Part shown: piece by piece, positions 20,832 to 35,445 of the stretch | How positions within the stretch are numbered: position 1 is the stretch's first letter | How the letters are laid out: the number at the start of each line of letters is the position of its first letter | Origin: Pseudomonadota bacterium | Lineage (GTDB): Bacteria > Pseudomonadota > Gammaproteobacteria > Burkholderiales > Burkholderiaceae_C | DNA: 64,000 nucleotides | Reading direction: 5' to 3' | Assembly (NCBI GenBank): GCA_021805825.1 | Contig: JAJZEC010000005.1 | Span: 47,863-111,862, forward strand | Notes under the pieces: model-generated | Seen by the model: the letters and a program-made list of their open reading frames with translations, nothing else | Databases searched by the model: none | Told to the model about the DNA's origin: nothing | Made by a program: the position numbers and the translations under genes

Positions 20832-22337
20832 TCAGGGGTAATCCCTGGGCGGCAATCCGGTTCGCGGCGTCGGGCATGCGTCGACCATGCGCGCGGGATC
20901 GACCCAGCGGTCGAAATCGCGCAGCGTCGGCCTTGCGCCCGCATCGTCGCCGCGGTACAGCTCGGGAAGCAGCCGGACGAAGGCCTCGCGCAGTCCGATG
21001 GCATGCAGCTCGGCGTGGCGGGCCAGGCGCGCGGCGCGTTCATGGCCGATGTGCGGAGCCAGCGCGGTAACCGCCATCAGCGAGCGCCCCAGCAGCTCGG
21101 CGATGCGCTGGCGTTCGGCCCGCATGCCGCGCACGCAATGGACTTCGAAGCTGCGCATGCCGTCGCCCAGCAGACGCAGGCTCTGCAGCAGGTTGTGGGC
21201 GATCAGCGGCTTGCAGGTGTTGAGTTCGAAGCGACCCGCGGCGGCGCCGCAGCCCAGCGCCACGTCGTTGCCCAGCACCTGGTAGCAAACCATCAGCAAG
21301 GCCTCGCATTGCGTGGGGTTGACCTTGCCGGGCATGATCGAACTGCCGGGTTCATTGGCCGGCAGCTGCAGTTCGCCGATGCCGCAGCGCGGGCCGCTGG
21401 CCAGCCAGCGCAGGTCGTCCGCGATGCGCAGCAAGGCCACCGCGAGGCCCTTCAGCGCCGCATGCAGCGCCACCAGGGCGTCGTGCGCGGCCAGCGCGGC
21501 GAAGGGGTTGGCCGCCGGCAGCCACGGCAGACCGGTGGCGCGTGCCAGGCGGGCGCACACGGTGGCACCGAAGGCCGGGTGGGTGTTGATCCCGGTTCCC
21601 ACCGCGGTGGCGCCCACCGCCAGTTCGTACAGCGCAGGCTGCGAGGCCTCGATGCCCGCCTGCGCGGCATCGAGCTGCGCTGCCCAGCCGGAGATTTCCT
21701 GCCCCAGGCGCAGCGGGGTGGCATCCTGCAGATGGGTGCGTCCGACCTTGAGCACCTCGTCGAACTGTCCGGCCTTCGCGCGCAGGGTCGCGCGCAGCGC
21801 GCGCAACGCCGGCAGCAGGCGCGCGCGCAGCGCCTGCGCAGCGGCGACGTGCATCGCGCTGGGAACCATGTCGTTCGACGACTGCCCGCGGTTGACATGG
21901 TCGTTGGGATGCACGACGCGGCCGCCCAGACACCGTGAAGCCTGACGCGCGAGCACCTCGTTGAGGTTCATGTGGCTCTGCGTTCCCGAGCCGCTCTGCC
22001 ACACCTTGAGCACGAAGGCGTGATCCCAGGCGCCGCGCGCAGCCTGCGCGGCGGCGTCGGCAATCGCCCGCGCCAGCCGGGTGTCGAGCTGCCCGAGATC
22101 GGCGTTGGCCTCGGCAGCGCACTGCTTGAGCAGCGCCAGCGCACGCAGCAGCTCGATCGGCATGCGCTCGCTGGAAATCGCGAAATGGCGCAGCGCACGT
22201 TGCGTCTGCGCTCCCCAGGGCGCGCGCGCGGGAACGCGCACCTCGCCCAGGCTGTCGTGCTCGATGCGCGTGCGCAAGCGCCGCGCGGCTGGCCTGGATG
22301 GCAATGGGATCCCCCGCGTGCCGACACCAGTCGGCAT
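20832..22337 (-). CDS. fumC: Class II fumarate hydratase (start codon uncertain)
   Basis: 'TRIEHDSLGEVRVPARAPWGAQTQRAL', 'GSSIMPGKVNPTQCEALLMV' fumarase signature; the domain begins ~22 aa after the first ATG so an internal start is possible. Confidence 0.93.
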   Translation of the reverse strand: MPTGVGTRGIPLPSRPAARRLRTRIEHDSLGEVRVPARAPWGAQTQRALRHFAISSERMPIELLRALALLKQCAAEANADLGQLDTRLARAIADAAAQAARGAWDHAFVLKVWQSGSGTQSHMNLNEVLARQASRCLGGRVVHPNDHVNRGQSSNDMVPSAMHVAAAQALRARLLPALRALRATLRAKAGQFDEVLKVGRTHLQDATPLRLGQEISGWAAQLDAAQAGIEASQPALYELAVGATAVGTGINTHPAFGATVCARLARATGLPWLPAANPFAALAAHDALVALHAALKGLAVALLRIADDLRWLASGPRCGIGELQLPANEPGSSIMPGKVNPTQCEALLMVCYQVLGNDVALGCGAAAGRFELNTCKPLIAHNLLQSLRLLGDGMRSFEVHCVRGMRAERQRIAELLGRSLMAVTALAPHIGHERAARLARHAELHAIGLREAFVRLLPELYRGDDAGARPTLRDFDRWVDPARMVDACPTPRTGLPPRDYP

Positions 22338-22350
22338 GGTGCGCGGGAAC

Positions 22351-26286
<3,936 letters not shown>

Positions 26287-26330
26287 GGTGCAAAGCGACA
26301 ATTCTCGATCATTCCGGGATAATGACAGGG

Positions 26331-27656
26331 ATGTCTGCCGAGGATTCCCAGTTCGTCCAGTGGCTGCGCTCGGTCGCGCCCTACATCCATGCCCATCGCG
26401 GCAAGGTGTTCGTGGTGGCCATCTCGGGCGAGCTGATCGCCAGCGGCCGGCTCAACGGCCTGGTGCAGGACGTCGCGCTGCTGGCTGCGATGGGGGTGCG
26501 CATCGTCCTGGTGCACGGCTTTCGCCCGCAGATCGAAGCGCAGCTTCGTGAAAAGGGCGTGAACTCGCTCTTCAGCCACGGCATGCGGGTGACCGACGAG
26601 GTCGCGCTGGACGCCGCCCAGGAGGCGGCCGGGCAGTTGCGCTTCGAGATCGAGGCCACCTTTTCCCAGGGCCTTCCCAATACCCCGATGGCCGGCGCCA
26701 CGGTGCGCGTGGTGTCGGGAAATTTCATCACCGCGCGGCCGGTCGGAGTCATCGACGGCCTGGACTTCCAGCACACCGGGCTGGTGCGCAAGGTCGATGC
26801 GCCGACCATCCAGCGCGCGCTCGAATACGGCGCGGTGGTGCTGGCTCCTCCATTCGGATTCTCCCCCACCGGCGAGGCCTTCAACCTGAGCATGGAAGAC
26901 GTGGCCAGCAGCGTGGCCGCGGCGCTGAAGGCCGACAAGCTGATCGTGCTGACCGAGGTCGCCGGCGTGACCGGCGAGGACGGCCGGATGCTGTCCGAAC
27001 TCACCGTCGAGCAGGCCGAGCGCCTGCTGGCGCAGCTTGCCGATCCGCAGCAGCCCAGCGATACCGCCTCCTACCTGCGCCATGCGCTGCGCGCGCTGCA
27101 TGCCGGCGTGGGCCGCGCGCACATCGTCGGCTTCGAGCAGGACGGTTCGCTGCTGCTTGAATTGTTCACCCACGACGGCGTGGGCACGATGATCGCCGAC
27201 GAACATCTCGAGCACCTGCGGCAGGCCACCTCGGACGATGTGGGCGGCATCCTGCAGCTGATCGAACCCCTGGAGGACGAGGGCGTGCTGGTCAAGCGCG
27301 ACCGCACCGAAATCGAGCGGGACATCGGCAACTACACGGTGCTCGAGCACGACGGGGTGATCTTCGGCTGCGCGGCGCTGTACCCCTATCCCGAACGCCG
27401 CACCGGCGAAATGGCCGCGCTGACGGTGGCCGCCAGCGCCCAGGAACAGGGCGACGGCGAACGCATCCTGCGGCGCATCGAGCAGCAGGCGCGCGCGCTG
27501 CGGCTGGAAAGCATCTTCGTGCTGACCACCCGCACCATGCACTGGTTCCTCAAGCGCGGCTTCGTGCCGGTCGATCCCGACTGGCTTCCCGAGGCCCGCC
27601 GCCAGCGCTACGACGACCAGCGGCGCTCGCGCGTGCTGGTCAAGCGGCTGGGCTGA
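26331..27656 (+). CDS. argA: Amino-acid N-acetyltransferase (N-acetylglutamate synthase), kinase-fold + GNAT
   Basis: '[30 protein letters not shown]', '[14 protein letters not shown]', GNAT '[28 protein letters not shown]'. Confidence 0.95.
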   Translation: MSAEDSQFVQWLRSVAPYIHAHRGKVFVVAISGELIASGRLNGLVQDVALLAAMGVRIVLVHGFRPQIEAQLREKGVNSLFSHGMRVTDEVALDAAQEAAGQLRFEIEATFSQGLPNTPMAGATVRVVSGNFITARPVGVIDGLDFQHTGLVRKVDAPTIQRALEYGAVVLAPPFGFSPTGEAFNLSMEDVASSVAAALKADKLIVLTEVAGVTGEDGRMLSELTVEQAERLLAQLADPQQPSDTASYLRHALRALHAGVGRAHIVGFEQDGSLLLELFTHDGVGTMIADEHLEHLRQATSDDVGGILQLIEPLEDEGVLVKRDRTEIERDIGNYTVLEHDGVIFGCAALYPYPERRTGEMAALTVAASAQEQGDGERILRRIEQQARALRLESIFVLTTRTMHWFLKRGFVPVDPDWLPEARRQRYDDQRRSRVLVKRLG

Positions 27657-27706
27657 GCGCCCGGCCGGTTCGCATGCAACCCATCAAGACACAGGATCGG
27701 CAAACC

Positions 27707-27982
27707 ATGGCCCGTACCGTCCATTGCATCAAGCTGGGGCAGGAAGCCCCGGGGTTGGACTTCCCGCCCTACCCCGGGGATCTGGGCAAGCGCATCTTCG
27801 AGCAGGTCTCCCGGCAGGCCTGGCAGGAATGGTTGCGCCACCAGACCATGCTGGTCAACGAGAACCGGCTGAACCTGGCCGATGCCAGCGCGCGCCAGTA
27901 CCTGGCGCGCCAGATGGAGCGCTATTTCTTCGGCGAAGGCGCCGAACGCCCGGCCGGCTACGTGCCACCCGCGTCGAACTGA
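27707..27982 (+). CDS. yggX: Oxidative damage protection / Fe(2+) trafficking protein YggX
   Basis: '[59 protein letters not shown]'. Confidence 0.97.
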   Translation: MARTVHCIKLGQEAPGLDFPPYPGDLGKRIFEQVSRQAWQEWLRHQTMLVNENRLNLADASARQYLARQMERYFFGEGAERPAGYVPPASN

Positions 27983-28000
27983 GCGCGCAACGTGCGCGCT
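27982..28000 (+). terminator. Candidate terminator stem-loop after yggX
   Basis: AGCGCGCA-ACG-TGCGCGCT, 8-bp perfect arms starting at the stop codon; followed by a second GC-rich inverted repeat ending ...GGCCGGCTTTCC. Confidence 0.45.
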
Positions 28001-28242
28001 GCGACCGGCCCCGCCCGCGGGCGGCCAGGGCCGGCTTTCCCGTGCCGTCTGTCATCACGCGCGCTACATATCACAAATCCTGCGTTCGTGCCATCGACGT
28101 AATACACGATGTGATGGGCCCTGTCCCTGCCTAGGATCGCAGCCTCGTACATACTCATACAGGGTTCCTGTATATCGCGGGGCACGGCCTGCCCCGATCG
28201 ATGACCGCAGGCCCTGCACCCACGAGGAAGGGAGATCCACCG

Positions 28243-29481
28243 ATGCAAGGCAATCGTCTGACCGCGGCATGCGCCGCGGTGCTGCTGGGCTGCGCAGTCG
28301 AGCCCGTGGCGCATGCCACCGACGGCTATTTCCAACCCGGCTACAGCGTGCGCTCGGTCGGCATGGGGGGCGTGGGGATCGCCCTGCCGCAGGATGCCCT
28401 GGCGGCAGCCACGAATCCCGCCGGCATGGCCTTGCTGGGCGATCGTATCGACGTCGGCCTGACGCTGTTCCGCCCGGTGCGCGGGGCCACGATCAACGGC
28501 ACCGCCTTCAGTGCCAACCACCAGAGCCTGTTCACCATCCCCGAGTTCGGCATCAACTACCTTCCCAGGCCGGACCTGTCGCTGGGGGTGAGCGTGTACG
28601 GCAATGGCGGCATGAACACCTCCTACGGCAGCAGCATCGGCAGCAGCGTAGGCGGGCGGTTGTTCCAGGCCGGCGCCGGGGTCGACCTGCAGCAGATGTT
28701 CATCGCCCCCAGCGTCGCCTGGCGGGTGACACCCACGCAGACCCTGGGGCTGGCGGTCGACCTGGTGCACCAGACCTTCCGCGCCAACGGCCTGGGCAAT
28801 TTCCAGGGCTATTCGGTCAATGGACAGGGCTTCGGCAATCCGGGACACGACGGTTCCGATGGCATCGGCGTGCGCCTGGGCTGGATCGCCCGGCTCGGAT
28901 CGGCGCTCAGCGTGGGCGCGACCTACCAGCCCCGGATCCATATGGGCAGCCTCGGTGCCTACAGCGGCCTGTTCGCCGGCGGGGGCAATCTCGACATACC
29001 GGCCAACTACGGCATCGGCCTCGCCTGGCAGGAGGGCGCCTGGTCGCTGGGGGCGGACGTCGAGCGCATCGAATACAGCGGGGTTCCGTCGGTGGGCAAC
29101 AGTATCGCCGAGTTGAACTCCGGCCACCTGTTCGGCAGCGCCGAGGGGCCCGGCTTCGGCTGGAGCAACGTGACCGTGGTCAAGCTTGGTGCGCAGTACC
29201 GCGTGGATCCGCGCTTGCTGCTGCGTGCAGGCTACAACCACGCGACCAATCCGGTATCGGGCAGCCAGGTGGTGCTCAACACCCTGGCCCCGGGGATCGT
29301 CCAGGATCACCTGAGCGTGGGGCTGAGTTATGCGCTGAGCCGTCGCTGGGAGATCTCAGGCGACTATGTGCACGCCTTTTCGAACTCGGTAAGCGGCTCG
29401 ATGCGCAGCTTCGGCGTGCAAAGCGAAACTCTGAGCATGTACCAGGACTCGCTGGGCGTCGGGCTCAGCTATCGGTACTGA
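28243..29481 (+). CDS. OmpP1/FadL/TodX family outer-membrane transporter
   Basis: Signal peptide, 'TDGYFQPGYSVRSVGMGGVGIALPQDALAAATNPAGMALLGDRIDVG', C-terminal aromatic 'LGVGLSYRY'. Confidence 0.92.
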   Translation: MQGNRLTAACAAVLLGCAVEPVAHATDGYFQPGYSVRSVGMGGVGIALPQDALAAATNPAGMALLGDRIDVGLTLFRPVRGATINGTAFSANHQSLFTIPEFGINYLPRPDLSLGVSVYGNGGMNTSYGSSIGSSVGGRLFQAGAGVDLQQMFIAPSVAWRVTPTQTLGLAVDLVHQTFRANGLGNFQGYSVNGQGFGNPGHDGSDGIGVRLGWIARLGSALSVGATYQPRIHMGSLGAYSGLFAGGGNLDIPANYGIGLAWQEGAWSLGADVERIEYSGVPSVGNSIAELNSGHLFGSAEGPGFGWSNVTVVKLGAQYRVDPRLLLRAGYNHATNPVSGSQVVLNTLAPGIVQDHLSVGLSYALSRRWEISGDYVHAFSNSVSGSMRSFGVQSETLSMYQDSLGVGLSYRY

Positions 29482-29500
29482 GGGTACTGAGGGTACTGAG
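29474..29500. repeat. 9-bp tandem repeat (GGTACTGAG)x3 spanning the fadL-like stop codon
   Basis: Direct reading of ggtactgag ggtactgag ggtactgag. Confidence 0.95.
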
Positions 29501-29506
29501 GCATCA

Positions 29507-29530
29507 TGCCGCGGCCAGCGGGCCGCGGCA
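29507..29530. terminator. Candidate bidirectional terminator between convergent fadL-like and satP-like genes
   Basis: TGCCGCGGCC-AGCG-GGCCGCGGCA, perfect 10-bp arms, 4-nt loop; no U-tract. Confidence 0.45.
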
Positions 29531-29587
29531 GGGTCAGGCTTCAGGGCGCGGCCCGCAAGCCGCGGCCCCGAAGGAGCAGGAGCGCGC

Positions 29588-30124
29588 TCAGACCGGAAGA
29601 ACCTGCGAACCGAAGGAGTCGTTGATCACCTCGGCTGCCGCCAGGTAGCCGGCCAGCGCACCGGTCAGCAGTCCCAGGTAGCCGCCGAAGGTGCCGAGGG
29701 CGCCGATGCCCAGCAAGGCGCCGAAGGCCAGCAGGTAGAAGGTCGCGGTCAGTACGGTGAACACCAACATCAGAACCTTGCCCTTCTTCCAGGTGCCGAT
29801 CCACATGAAGGTGGTGAACACGGCCCATAGCAGCAGGTACCAGCCGGCGAAGGCCAGGCCCTTGGGGAAGAACTCCACGAGCAGCGCGAAACTCCACCAG
29901 AAGGCGCCGTACCCGCAGAATGCGGTGAAGCCGAAGCTGTTGCCGACCCAGCCTTCGAACATTCCAGCGACAAACTGCGCGGTGCCCCCGAAGGCCAGCG
30001 CGCAGGCCAGCACCGCGGGAATCATCGCATCGCCGGCCAGGCCGGCGTTGTGCATGCTCAGCATCCAGGTGGTCAGCGCAAAGCCTGACAGCCCAAGGGG
30101 CGCGGGGTTCAGCTTCTTGTCCAT
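29588..30124 (-). CDS. Acetate/succinate uptake transporter (GPR1/FUN34/YaaH, SatP-like)
   Basis: 'NPAPLGLSGFALTTWMLSMHNAG' (NPAPLGL motif), 6 TM, ~179 aa. Confidence 0.93.
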   Translation of the reverse strand: MDKKLNPAPLGLSGFALTTWMLSMHNAGLAGDAMIPAVLACALAFGGTAQFVAGMFEGWVGNSFGFTAFCGYGAFWWSFALLVEFFPKGLAFAGWYLLLWAVFTTFMWIGTWKKGKVLMLVFTVLTATFYLLAFGALLGIGALGTFGGYLGLLTGALAGYLAAAEVINDSFGSQVLPV

Positions 30125-30416
30125 CGTTGTCTCCATTCTTGGCTTGAATGCGCGTTGCCCACGCGCGGTTCGGTTCTCTACGCTGGCGGTCCGTTTCGCG
30201 GAGGTGACTCCACGATCCGGCCCGGGCTTGCGGCGGGCACAGCGCCCGCTCACGCCGGCACTGTCGCCGTCGAGGCTTACGGCAGGCCTACGACGAAACA
30301 AGTATGCCGGATTTGTTACTGTCGGTCACTACTCGTACATTTTGCAGGGGAATCAGGACGAATAGGGACAATTCCTCATCGGAACACACGAGAACGCGTT
30401 ATATACTCCCAGGTCT

Positions 30417-31253
30417 ATGCTCCCAACACATCTTGCACACCATGCGCCGGTTGCGCTGAGCGCCCTGCAGCATCTGCTGGCGGTGGTCTCCGGCCTTGCG
30501 GTCGGCTTCTCGCTGGGCCTGATCGGGGGTGGCGGATCGATCCTGGCCGTTCCGCTGCTGCTGTACCTCGTGGGCTATCCGGATCCGCACGTGGTCATCG
30601 GCACCACGGCGCTGGCGGTTTCGGTCAATGCCTACCTGAACCTGATACCCCACGCGCGCGCAGGCAACGTGCGCTGGAAGCAGGCCCTGGTGTTCGCCAT
30701 CGTCGGGTCGGCGTCGGCCTACCTCGGCTCCAGCCTCGGCAAGGCGGTCGACGGCAAGAAGCTGCTCTTCCTGTTCGCCCTGCTGATGCTGGTCATCGCG
30801 GCGCTGATGCTGCGCCGGCGCGACCGCACCGGGCCCGCCACCCAGCTGCAGGCGGAGCCCGCCGGATCCACGATCCGCCTGGTCGCGGCGGCCATCGTCG
30901 TCGGCATGCTGGCCGGCTTCTTCGGGATCGGCGGGGGCTTCCTGATCGTCCCCGGACTGGCCTTCTCCACCGGCATGCCCATGCTCGCCGCGATCGGCTC
31001 CTCGCTGGTCTCGGTGGGCACCTTCGGGTTGACGACGGCGCTGAACTACGCCCGCTCGGGCTTGCTGGACTTCACGGTGGCCGGCCTGTACATCGGCGGC
31101 GGGGTGGCCGGCGGCTGGCTCGGTACGCGCGTGGCAACCCACCTGGGCAAGCAGGGCAAGGGTACCCTGAACCTGATCTTCGCCCTGCTCGTCGCGGTGG
31201 TCGCGGTGTACATGCTCTGGCGCAACCTGTCGGCCTTCGGCCTGCATCTGTAG
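30417..31253 (+). CDS. Sulfite exporter TauE/SafE family permease
   Basis: 'SGLAVGFSLGLIGGGGSILAVPLLLYLVG' and second half repeat 'GMLAGFFGIGGGFLIVPGL'. Confidence 0.92.
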   Translation: MLPTHLAHHAPVALSALQHLLAVVSGLAVGFSLGLIGGGGSILAVPLLLYLVGYPDPHVVIGTTALAVSVNAYLNLIPHARAGNVRWKQALVFAIVGSASAYLGSSLGKAVDGKKLLFLFALLMLVIAALMLRRRDRTGPATQLQAEPAGSTIRLVAAAIVVGMLAGFFGIGGGFLIVPGLAFSTGMPMLAAIGSSLVSVGTFGLTTALNYARSGLLDFTVAGLYIGGGVAGGWLGTRVATHLGKQGKGTLNLIFALLVAVVAVYMLWRNLSAFGLHL

Positions 31254-31310
31254 GCCGGCATCCGTGGGCCGCCGGCCCGCCAGGGGCCGCGGCGACCCTG
31301 GCCAGACGCC

Positions 31311-32717
31311 TCAGGCGAGCATCTCGGCCAGCAGGTCGTGGCCTTGCGTGCCCACCACCTGCACACGCAGGAACTGCCCCCGGCTGTTCGCCAGGCGGGA
31401 GCGCGCCGATGCCCGCGCAGGCGCGGCCACCAGCACCTTGCCGTCGATTTCCGGAGCTTCGGCATAGCTGCGCGCGGCCGCGCCGTCGCGCGTGGCGCTA
31501 TCCACCAGCACCTGCAACTGCTGGCCCATGCGCCCGCGCAGACGCTGCACCGAAACCTCCTCGGCGACTTCCATGAAGCGCGCGCGGCGTGCCTCTCGCA
31601 CGGCGGCGGGCAGCGCGCCGGGCAGGTCGTTGGCCGCGGCCCCCTGCACCGGCGAATAGGCGAAGCAGCCCACGCGGTCGATCTGCGCGCGCCGCACGAA
31701 GTCCAGAAGGGTCTCGAACTCCTCCTCGCTCTCCCCCGGGAAGCCCGCGATGAAGGTCGAGCGGATGGCGATCTGCGGGCATGTCTGGCGCCAGCGCTCG
31801 ATGCGCTCGAGGGCGCGCTCACCGCCGGCCGGGCGACGCATGCGCCGCAGCACCTCGGGATGCGCATGCTGCAGCGGCACGTCCAGGTACGGCAGCACCC
31901 TGCCCTGCGCCATCAGAGGCAGCACCTCGTCGACATGCGGGTAGGGGTAGATGTAATGCAGCCGAACCCAGGCATCGTGGGCATCGGCCAGTTCGGCCAG
32001 CGCCTGCACGAGTTCGGCGAAGCGGGTGCGCATCGGCCGCCCTTGCCAGAAGCCGGTACGGTAGCGCAGATCGGAGCCGTAGGCTGCGGTGTCCTGGCTG
32101 ACCACCAGCAGTTCGCGCACGCCGGCGCTCAGCAGCGCCTGCGCCTCGTCGAGTACCTCGCCGATCGGGCGTGAGACCAGCTTGCCGCGCATGCTCGGAA
32201 TGATGCAGAAGCTGCAACTCTGGTTGCAACCCTCGGAAATCTTCAGGTAGGCGTAGTGCCGAGGCGTCAGCTTCAGGCCACCGGCGGGTAGCAGGTCGAC
32301 GAAGGGATCGTGCGGCCTCGGCAGGCTGGCATGCACATGGCGCAGCACCTCGTCGGTGGCCTGCGGCCCGGTGACCGCAAGCACCTTGGGGTGCACCTTG
32401 CGCACCAGATTGTCGCCCTGCGCGTCGCTGCGCACACCCAGGCAGCCGGTGACCAGCACGCGCCCGTTGGCATGCAGCGCCTCGCCGATGGCATCCAGGC
32501 TCTCCTGCACGGCCTCGTCAATGAAGCCGCAGGTGTTGACGATGACCAGATCGGCCCCGGCGTAGCTGGAGCTCGTCGCATAGCCCTCGGCACGCAGGCG
32601 GGACAGGATGCGCTCGGAGTCGACCAGCGCCTTCGGGCAGCCCAGGGAGACATAGCCGATGCGGGGGGCATCGGCCGGCGCCGGCGCGGCGCCGGACAGG
32701 GCGGTGGATTCGGACAT
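31311..32717 (-). CDS. rimO: Ribosomal protein uS12 methylthiotransferase
   Basis: '[18 protein letters not shown]', radical SAM '[23 protein letters not shown]', C-terminal TRAM. Confidence 0.97.
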   Translation of the reverse strand: MSESTALSGAAPAPADAPRIGYVSLGCPKALVDSERILSRLRAEGYATSSSYAGADLVIVNTCGFIDEAVQESLDAIGEALHANGRVLVTGCLGVRSDAQGDNLVRKVHPKVLAVTGPQATDEVLRHVHASLPRPHDPFVDLLPAGGLKLTPRHYAYLKISEGCNQSCSFCIIPSMRGKLVSRPIGEVLDEAQALLSAGVRELLVVSQDTAAYGSDLRYRTGFWQGRPMRTRFAELVQALAELADAHDAWVRLHYIYPYPHVDEVLPLMAQGRVLPYLDVPLQHAHPEVLRRMRRPAGGERALERIERWRQTCPQIAIRSTFIAGFPGESEEEFETLLDFVRRAQIDRVGCFAYSPVQGAAANDLPGALPAAVREARRARFMEVAEEVSVQRLRGRMGQQLQVLVDSATRDGAAARSYAEAPEIDGKVLVAAPARASARSRLANSRGQFLRVQVVGTQGHDLLAEMLA

Positions 32718-32734
32718 CCCGCTATTGTCGTCGT

Positions 32735-32756
32735 TGCGCCGCGACCCTGCGGCGCA
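32735..32756 (-). terminator. Candidate stem-loop downstream of phaR
   Basis: TGCGCCGC-GACCCT-GCGGCGCA perfect 8-bp arms between phaR stop and rimO start. Confidence 0.4.
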
Positions 32757-32766
32757 GGCCCGGGCG

Positions 32767-33309
32767 CTACTTCTTGTCGGGCGCCTGGAAAGCCCCCATC
32801 ATCTGCCGCGCCTGCTGCTGCATCTGCTCCTGCATCTGCATGTACAGCTTCTTGCTCTGCTCGAGGTAGGAGCCCATCATGCCCTGCAGCATCGGCGCCT
32901 GGCCGCTGAGGAACTGCGACCACATCTCGGGGCTGAAATTGCTGCTGTCGTACAAGCCGCGCGACTGCTCCGCCAGCTTGTTCTGGATGTCAATGAAGGA
33001 CTGCACGGTCTTTTCGAGGTACGAGCCCATCATGCCCTGCATCGCATGGCCGTAGAAGCGGATCAGCTGCTCCAGCATCGCTGTGCTCAACATCGGCACC
33101 CCGCCCGCCTCCTCCTCGAGGATGATCTGCAGCAGGATGCTGCGCGTCAGATCAGCTCCGGTCTTCGCGTCCTGCACGACGAAGGGCATGCCCTGCATGA
33201 CCAGCGACTTCACGTCGACCAGGGTGATGTAGGCGCTGGTCTCGGTGTCGTAGAGCCGGCGATTGGGGTACTTCTTGATGACACGAGCGGTGGATTCGGT
33301 GGTCGGCAT
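32767..33309 (-). CDS. phaR: Polyhydroxyalkanoate synthesis repressor PhaR
   Basis: '[33 protein letters not shown]' PHB/PHA accumulation regulator DNA-binding domain. Confidence 0.96.
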   Translation of the reverse strand: MPTTESTARVIKKYPNRRLYDTETSAYITLVDVKSLVMQGMPFVVQDAKTGADLTRSILLQIILEEEAGGVPMLSTAMLEQLIRFYGHAMQGMMGSYLEKTVQSFIDIQNKLAEQSRGLYDSSNFSPEMWSQFLSGQAPMLQGMMGSYLEQSKKLYMQMQEQMQQQARQMMGAFQAPDKK

Positions 33310-33427
33310 GGGCGCTGTAGCAACATGTACCGGGAGTATCAGCCGATTGAAACACAAAACCCGGACTTCGCGGTACCGGGACGACACCCATGGGAGCCAC
33401 CCCGGCACTGCGCCCGCACGCCGGCCT

Positions 33428-34168
33428 TCAACTCATGTGCAGGCCGCCGTTGATCGACAGCTCGGCCCCGGTCGTGAAGGCGCCGTCCTCGCTGGCCAGC
33501 CACGTCACCAGCGAGGCCACCTCTTCGGGCTTGCCCAGACGCTTGACCGGGATCGATGCGACGATCTTGTCCATCACGTCCTGGCGGATGGCCTTGACCA
33601 TGTCGGTCAGGATGTAGCCCGGGGCGACGGTATTCACCGTCACGCCCTTCGAAGCCACTTCCTGCGCCAGGGCCATCGTGAATCCGTGCATGCCGGCCTT
33701 GGCCGCCGAATAGTTGGTCTGCCCGAACTGGCCCTTCTCGCCGTTGACCGAGGAGATGTTGACCACGCGCCCCCAGCCACGCTCGACCATTCCGTCGATG
33801 ACCTGCTTGGTGACATTGAACATCGAGTACAGGTTGGTCTTCATCACCCGATCCCAGTCCTCGTAGCTCATCTTGCGGAACACCGCGTCGCGGGTGATGC
33901 CGGCGTTGTTGACCAGGATGTCGACCTGGCCATGCTCGGCGAACACCTGCTGGAAGGCCGCGCAGGTCGACTCCCAGTCGGCGACATTGCCTTCAGAAGC
34001 GAAGACCTCGTAACCCTGGGCGCGCATGTCGCGCAGCCATCCGTCCTTGCGCGGCGAATTGGGGCCGCACCCGGCAATCACCTTGTGCCCGGCCTCGCAC
34101 AGCTTGCGGCAGATGGCGGTTCCGATTCCCCCCATTCCTCCGGTGACGTAAGCAACACGTTTGTCCAT
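33428..34168 (-). CDS. phaB: Acetoacetyl-CoA reductase
   Basis: 'MDKRVAYVTGGMGGIGTAICRKL', SDR 'SSVNGEKGQFGQTNYSAAKAGMHGF'. Confidence 0.96.
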   Translation of the reverse strand: MDKRVAYVTGGMGGIGTAICRKLCEAGHKVIAGCGPNSPRKDGWLRDMRAQGYEVFASEGNVADWESTCAAFQQVFAEHGQVDILVNNAGITRDAVFRKMSYEDWDRVMKTNLYSMFNVTKQVIDGMVERGWGRVVNISSVNGEKGQFGQTNYSAAKAGMHGFTMALAQEVASKGVTVNTVAPGYILTDMVKAIRQDVMDKIVASIPVKRLGKPEEVASLVTWLASEDGAFTTGAELSINGGLHMS

Positions 34169-34214
34169 GGTTTGTTCCTCCGATCTTGGTTGGTCGATCC
34201 GTTGGCGTCGCCGA

Positions 34215-35396
34215 TCAGCGTTCCACGGCCAGGGCGACGCCCATGCCGCCGCCGATGCACAGCGAGGCCAGGCCCTTGCGCGCGTCCCTCTTCTGCATTT
34301 CGTGCAACAGCGTGACCAGGATGCGGCAGCCGCTGGCGCCGATCGGGTGGCCGATGGCGATCGCGCCGCCGTTGACATTGACCTTCGAGGTATCCCAGCC
34401 CATCTGCTGGTTGACCGCGAGGGCCTGCGCGGCGAAGGCCTCGTTGATTTCCATCAGATCCAGATCCTGCGGCTTCCACCCGGCGCGCGACAGGCAGCGC
34501 GTCGAAGCCGGCACCGGCCCCATGCCCATGTAGGCCGGATCGAGCCCGGCGTTGGCATAGGCGCGCACCACGGCCAGGGGCTTGCGTCCCAGCGCGGCCG
34601 CGCGGTCGGCGCGCATGAGCAACACCGCGGCGGCGCCGTCGTTGATGCCCGAAGCATTGCCGGCGGTCACCGAGCCCGCCTTGTCGAAGGCCGGCCGCAG
34701 GCCGCCGAGGGATTCGGCGCTGACGCCGTGGCGCACGAATTCGTCGGTGGCGAAGGCCACCGGGTCGCCCTTGCGCTGCGGCAGCATCACCGGGACGATC
34801 TCGTCAGCGAAGCGCCCGGCCTTCTGCGCAGCCTCGGCCTTGTTCTGGCTGGCCGCCGCGAAAGCGTCCTGCATCTCGCGCGTGATGCCATGCTTGCGCG
34901 CGACGTTCTCTGCGGTGATGCCCATGTGGTACTGGTTGAAGGCGTCCCACAGTCCATCGTTGACCATGGTGTCGATCATCTTCCAGTCGCCCATGCGCAT
35001 GCCGTCGCGCGAGCCGGGGAGCACGTGCGGGGCGACGCTCATGTTCTCCTGGCCGCCAGCCACGACGATCTCGGCATCGCCATCGCGGATCGCCTGCACC
35101 GCCAGCATCACGGCCTTCAGCCCCGAGCCGCAGACCTTGTTGATGGTCATCGCCGGCACGCTGTCCGGAAGCCCGGATCGGACGGCCGCCTGGCGCGCGG
35201 GGTTCTGGCCGCAACCGGCCTGCAGCACCTGGCCCAGGATGACCTCGGAAACCTGCCCCGGCTCGACACCGGCGCGTGCGACGGCCTCGCGAACGACCAG
35301 CGCGCCCAGGTCGGCCGCAGCGATCTTCGCCAGCGAGCCGCCAAACTTGCCGACCGCGGTGCGGACGGCCGAAACGATCACGACATCTTCGCTCAT
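34215..35396 (-). CDS. phaA: Acetyl-CoA acetyltransferase (beta-ketothiolase)
   Basis: '[21 protein letters not shown]', '[14 protein letters not shown]', '[19 protein letters not shown]'. Confidence 0.96.
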   Translation of the reverse strand: MSEDVVIVSAVRTAVGKFGGSLAKIAAADLGALVVREAVARAGVEPGQVSEVILGQVLQAGCGQNPARQAAVRSGLPDSVPAMTINKVCGSGLKAVMLAVQAIRDGDAEIVVAGGQENMSVAPHVLPGSRDGMRMGDWKMIDTMVNDGLWDAFNQYHMGITAENVARKHGITREMQDAFAAASQNKAEAAQKAGRFADEIVPVMLPQRKGDPVAFATDEFVRHGVSAESLGGLRPAFDKAGSVTAGNASGINDGAAAVLLMRADRAAALGRKPLAVVRAYANAGLDPAYMGMGPVPASTRCLSRAGWKPQDLDLMEINEAFAAQALAVNQQMGWDTSKVNVNGGAIAIGHPIGASGCRILVTLLHEMQKRDARKGLASLCIGGGMGVALAVER

Positions 35397-35445
35397 CTTC
35401 TTTTTCCTCGATGCAAGTTGAAAACAGCTGCCGGTTGGCGGCGCC

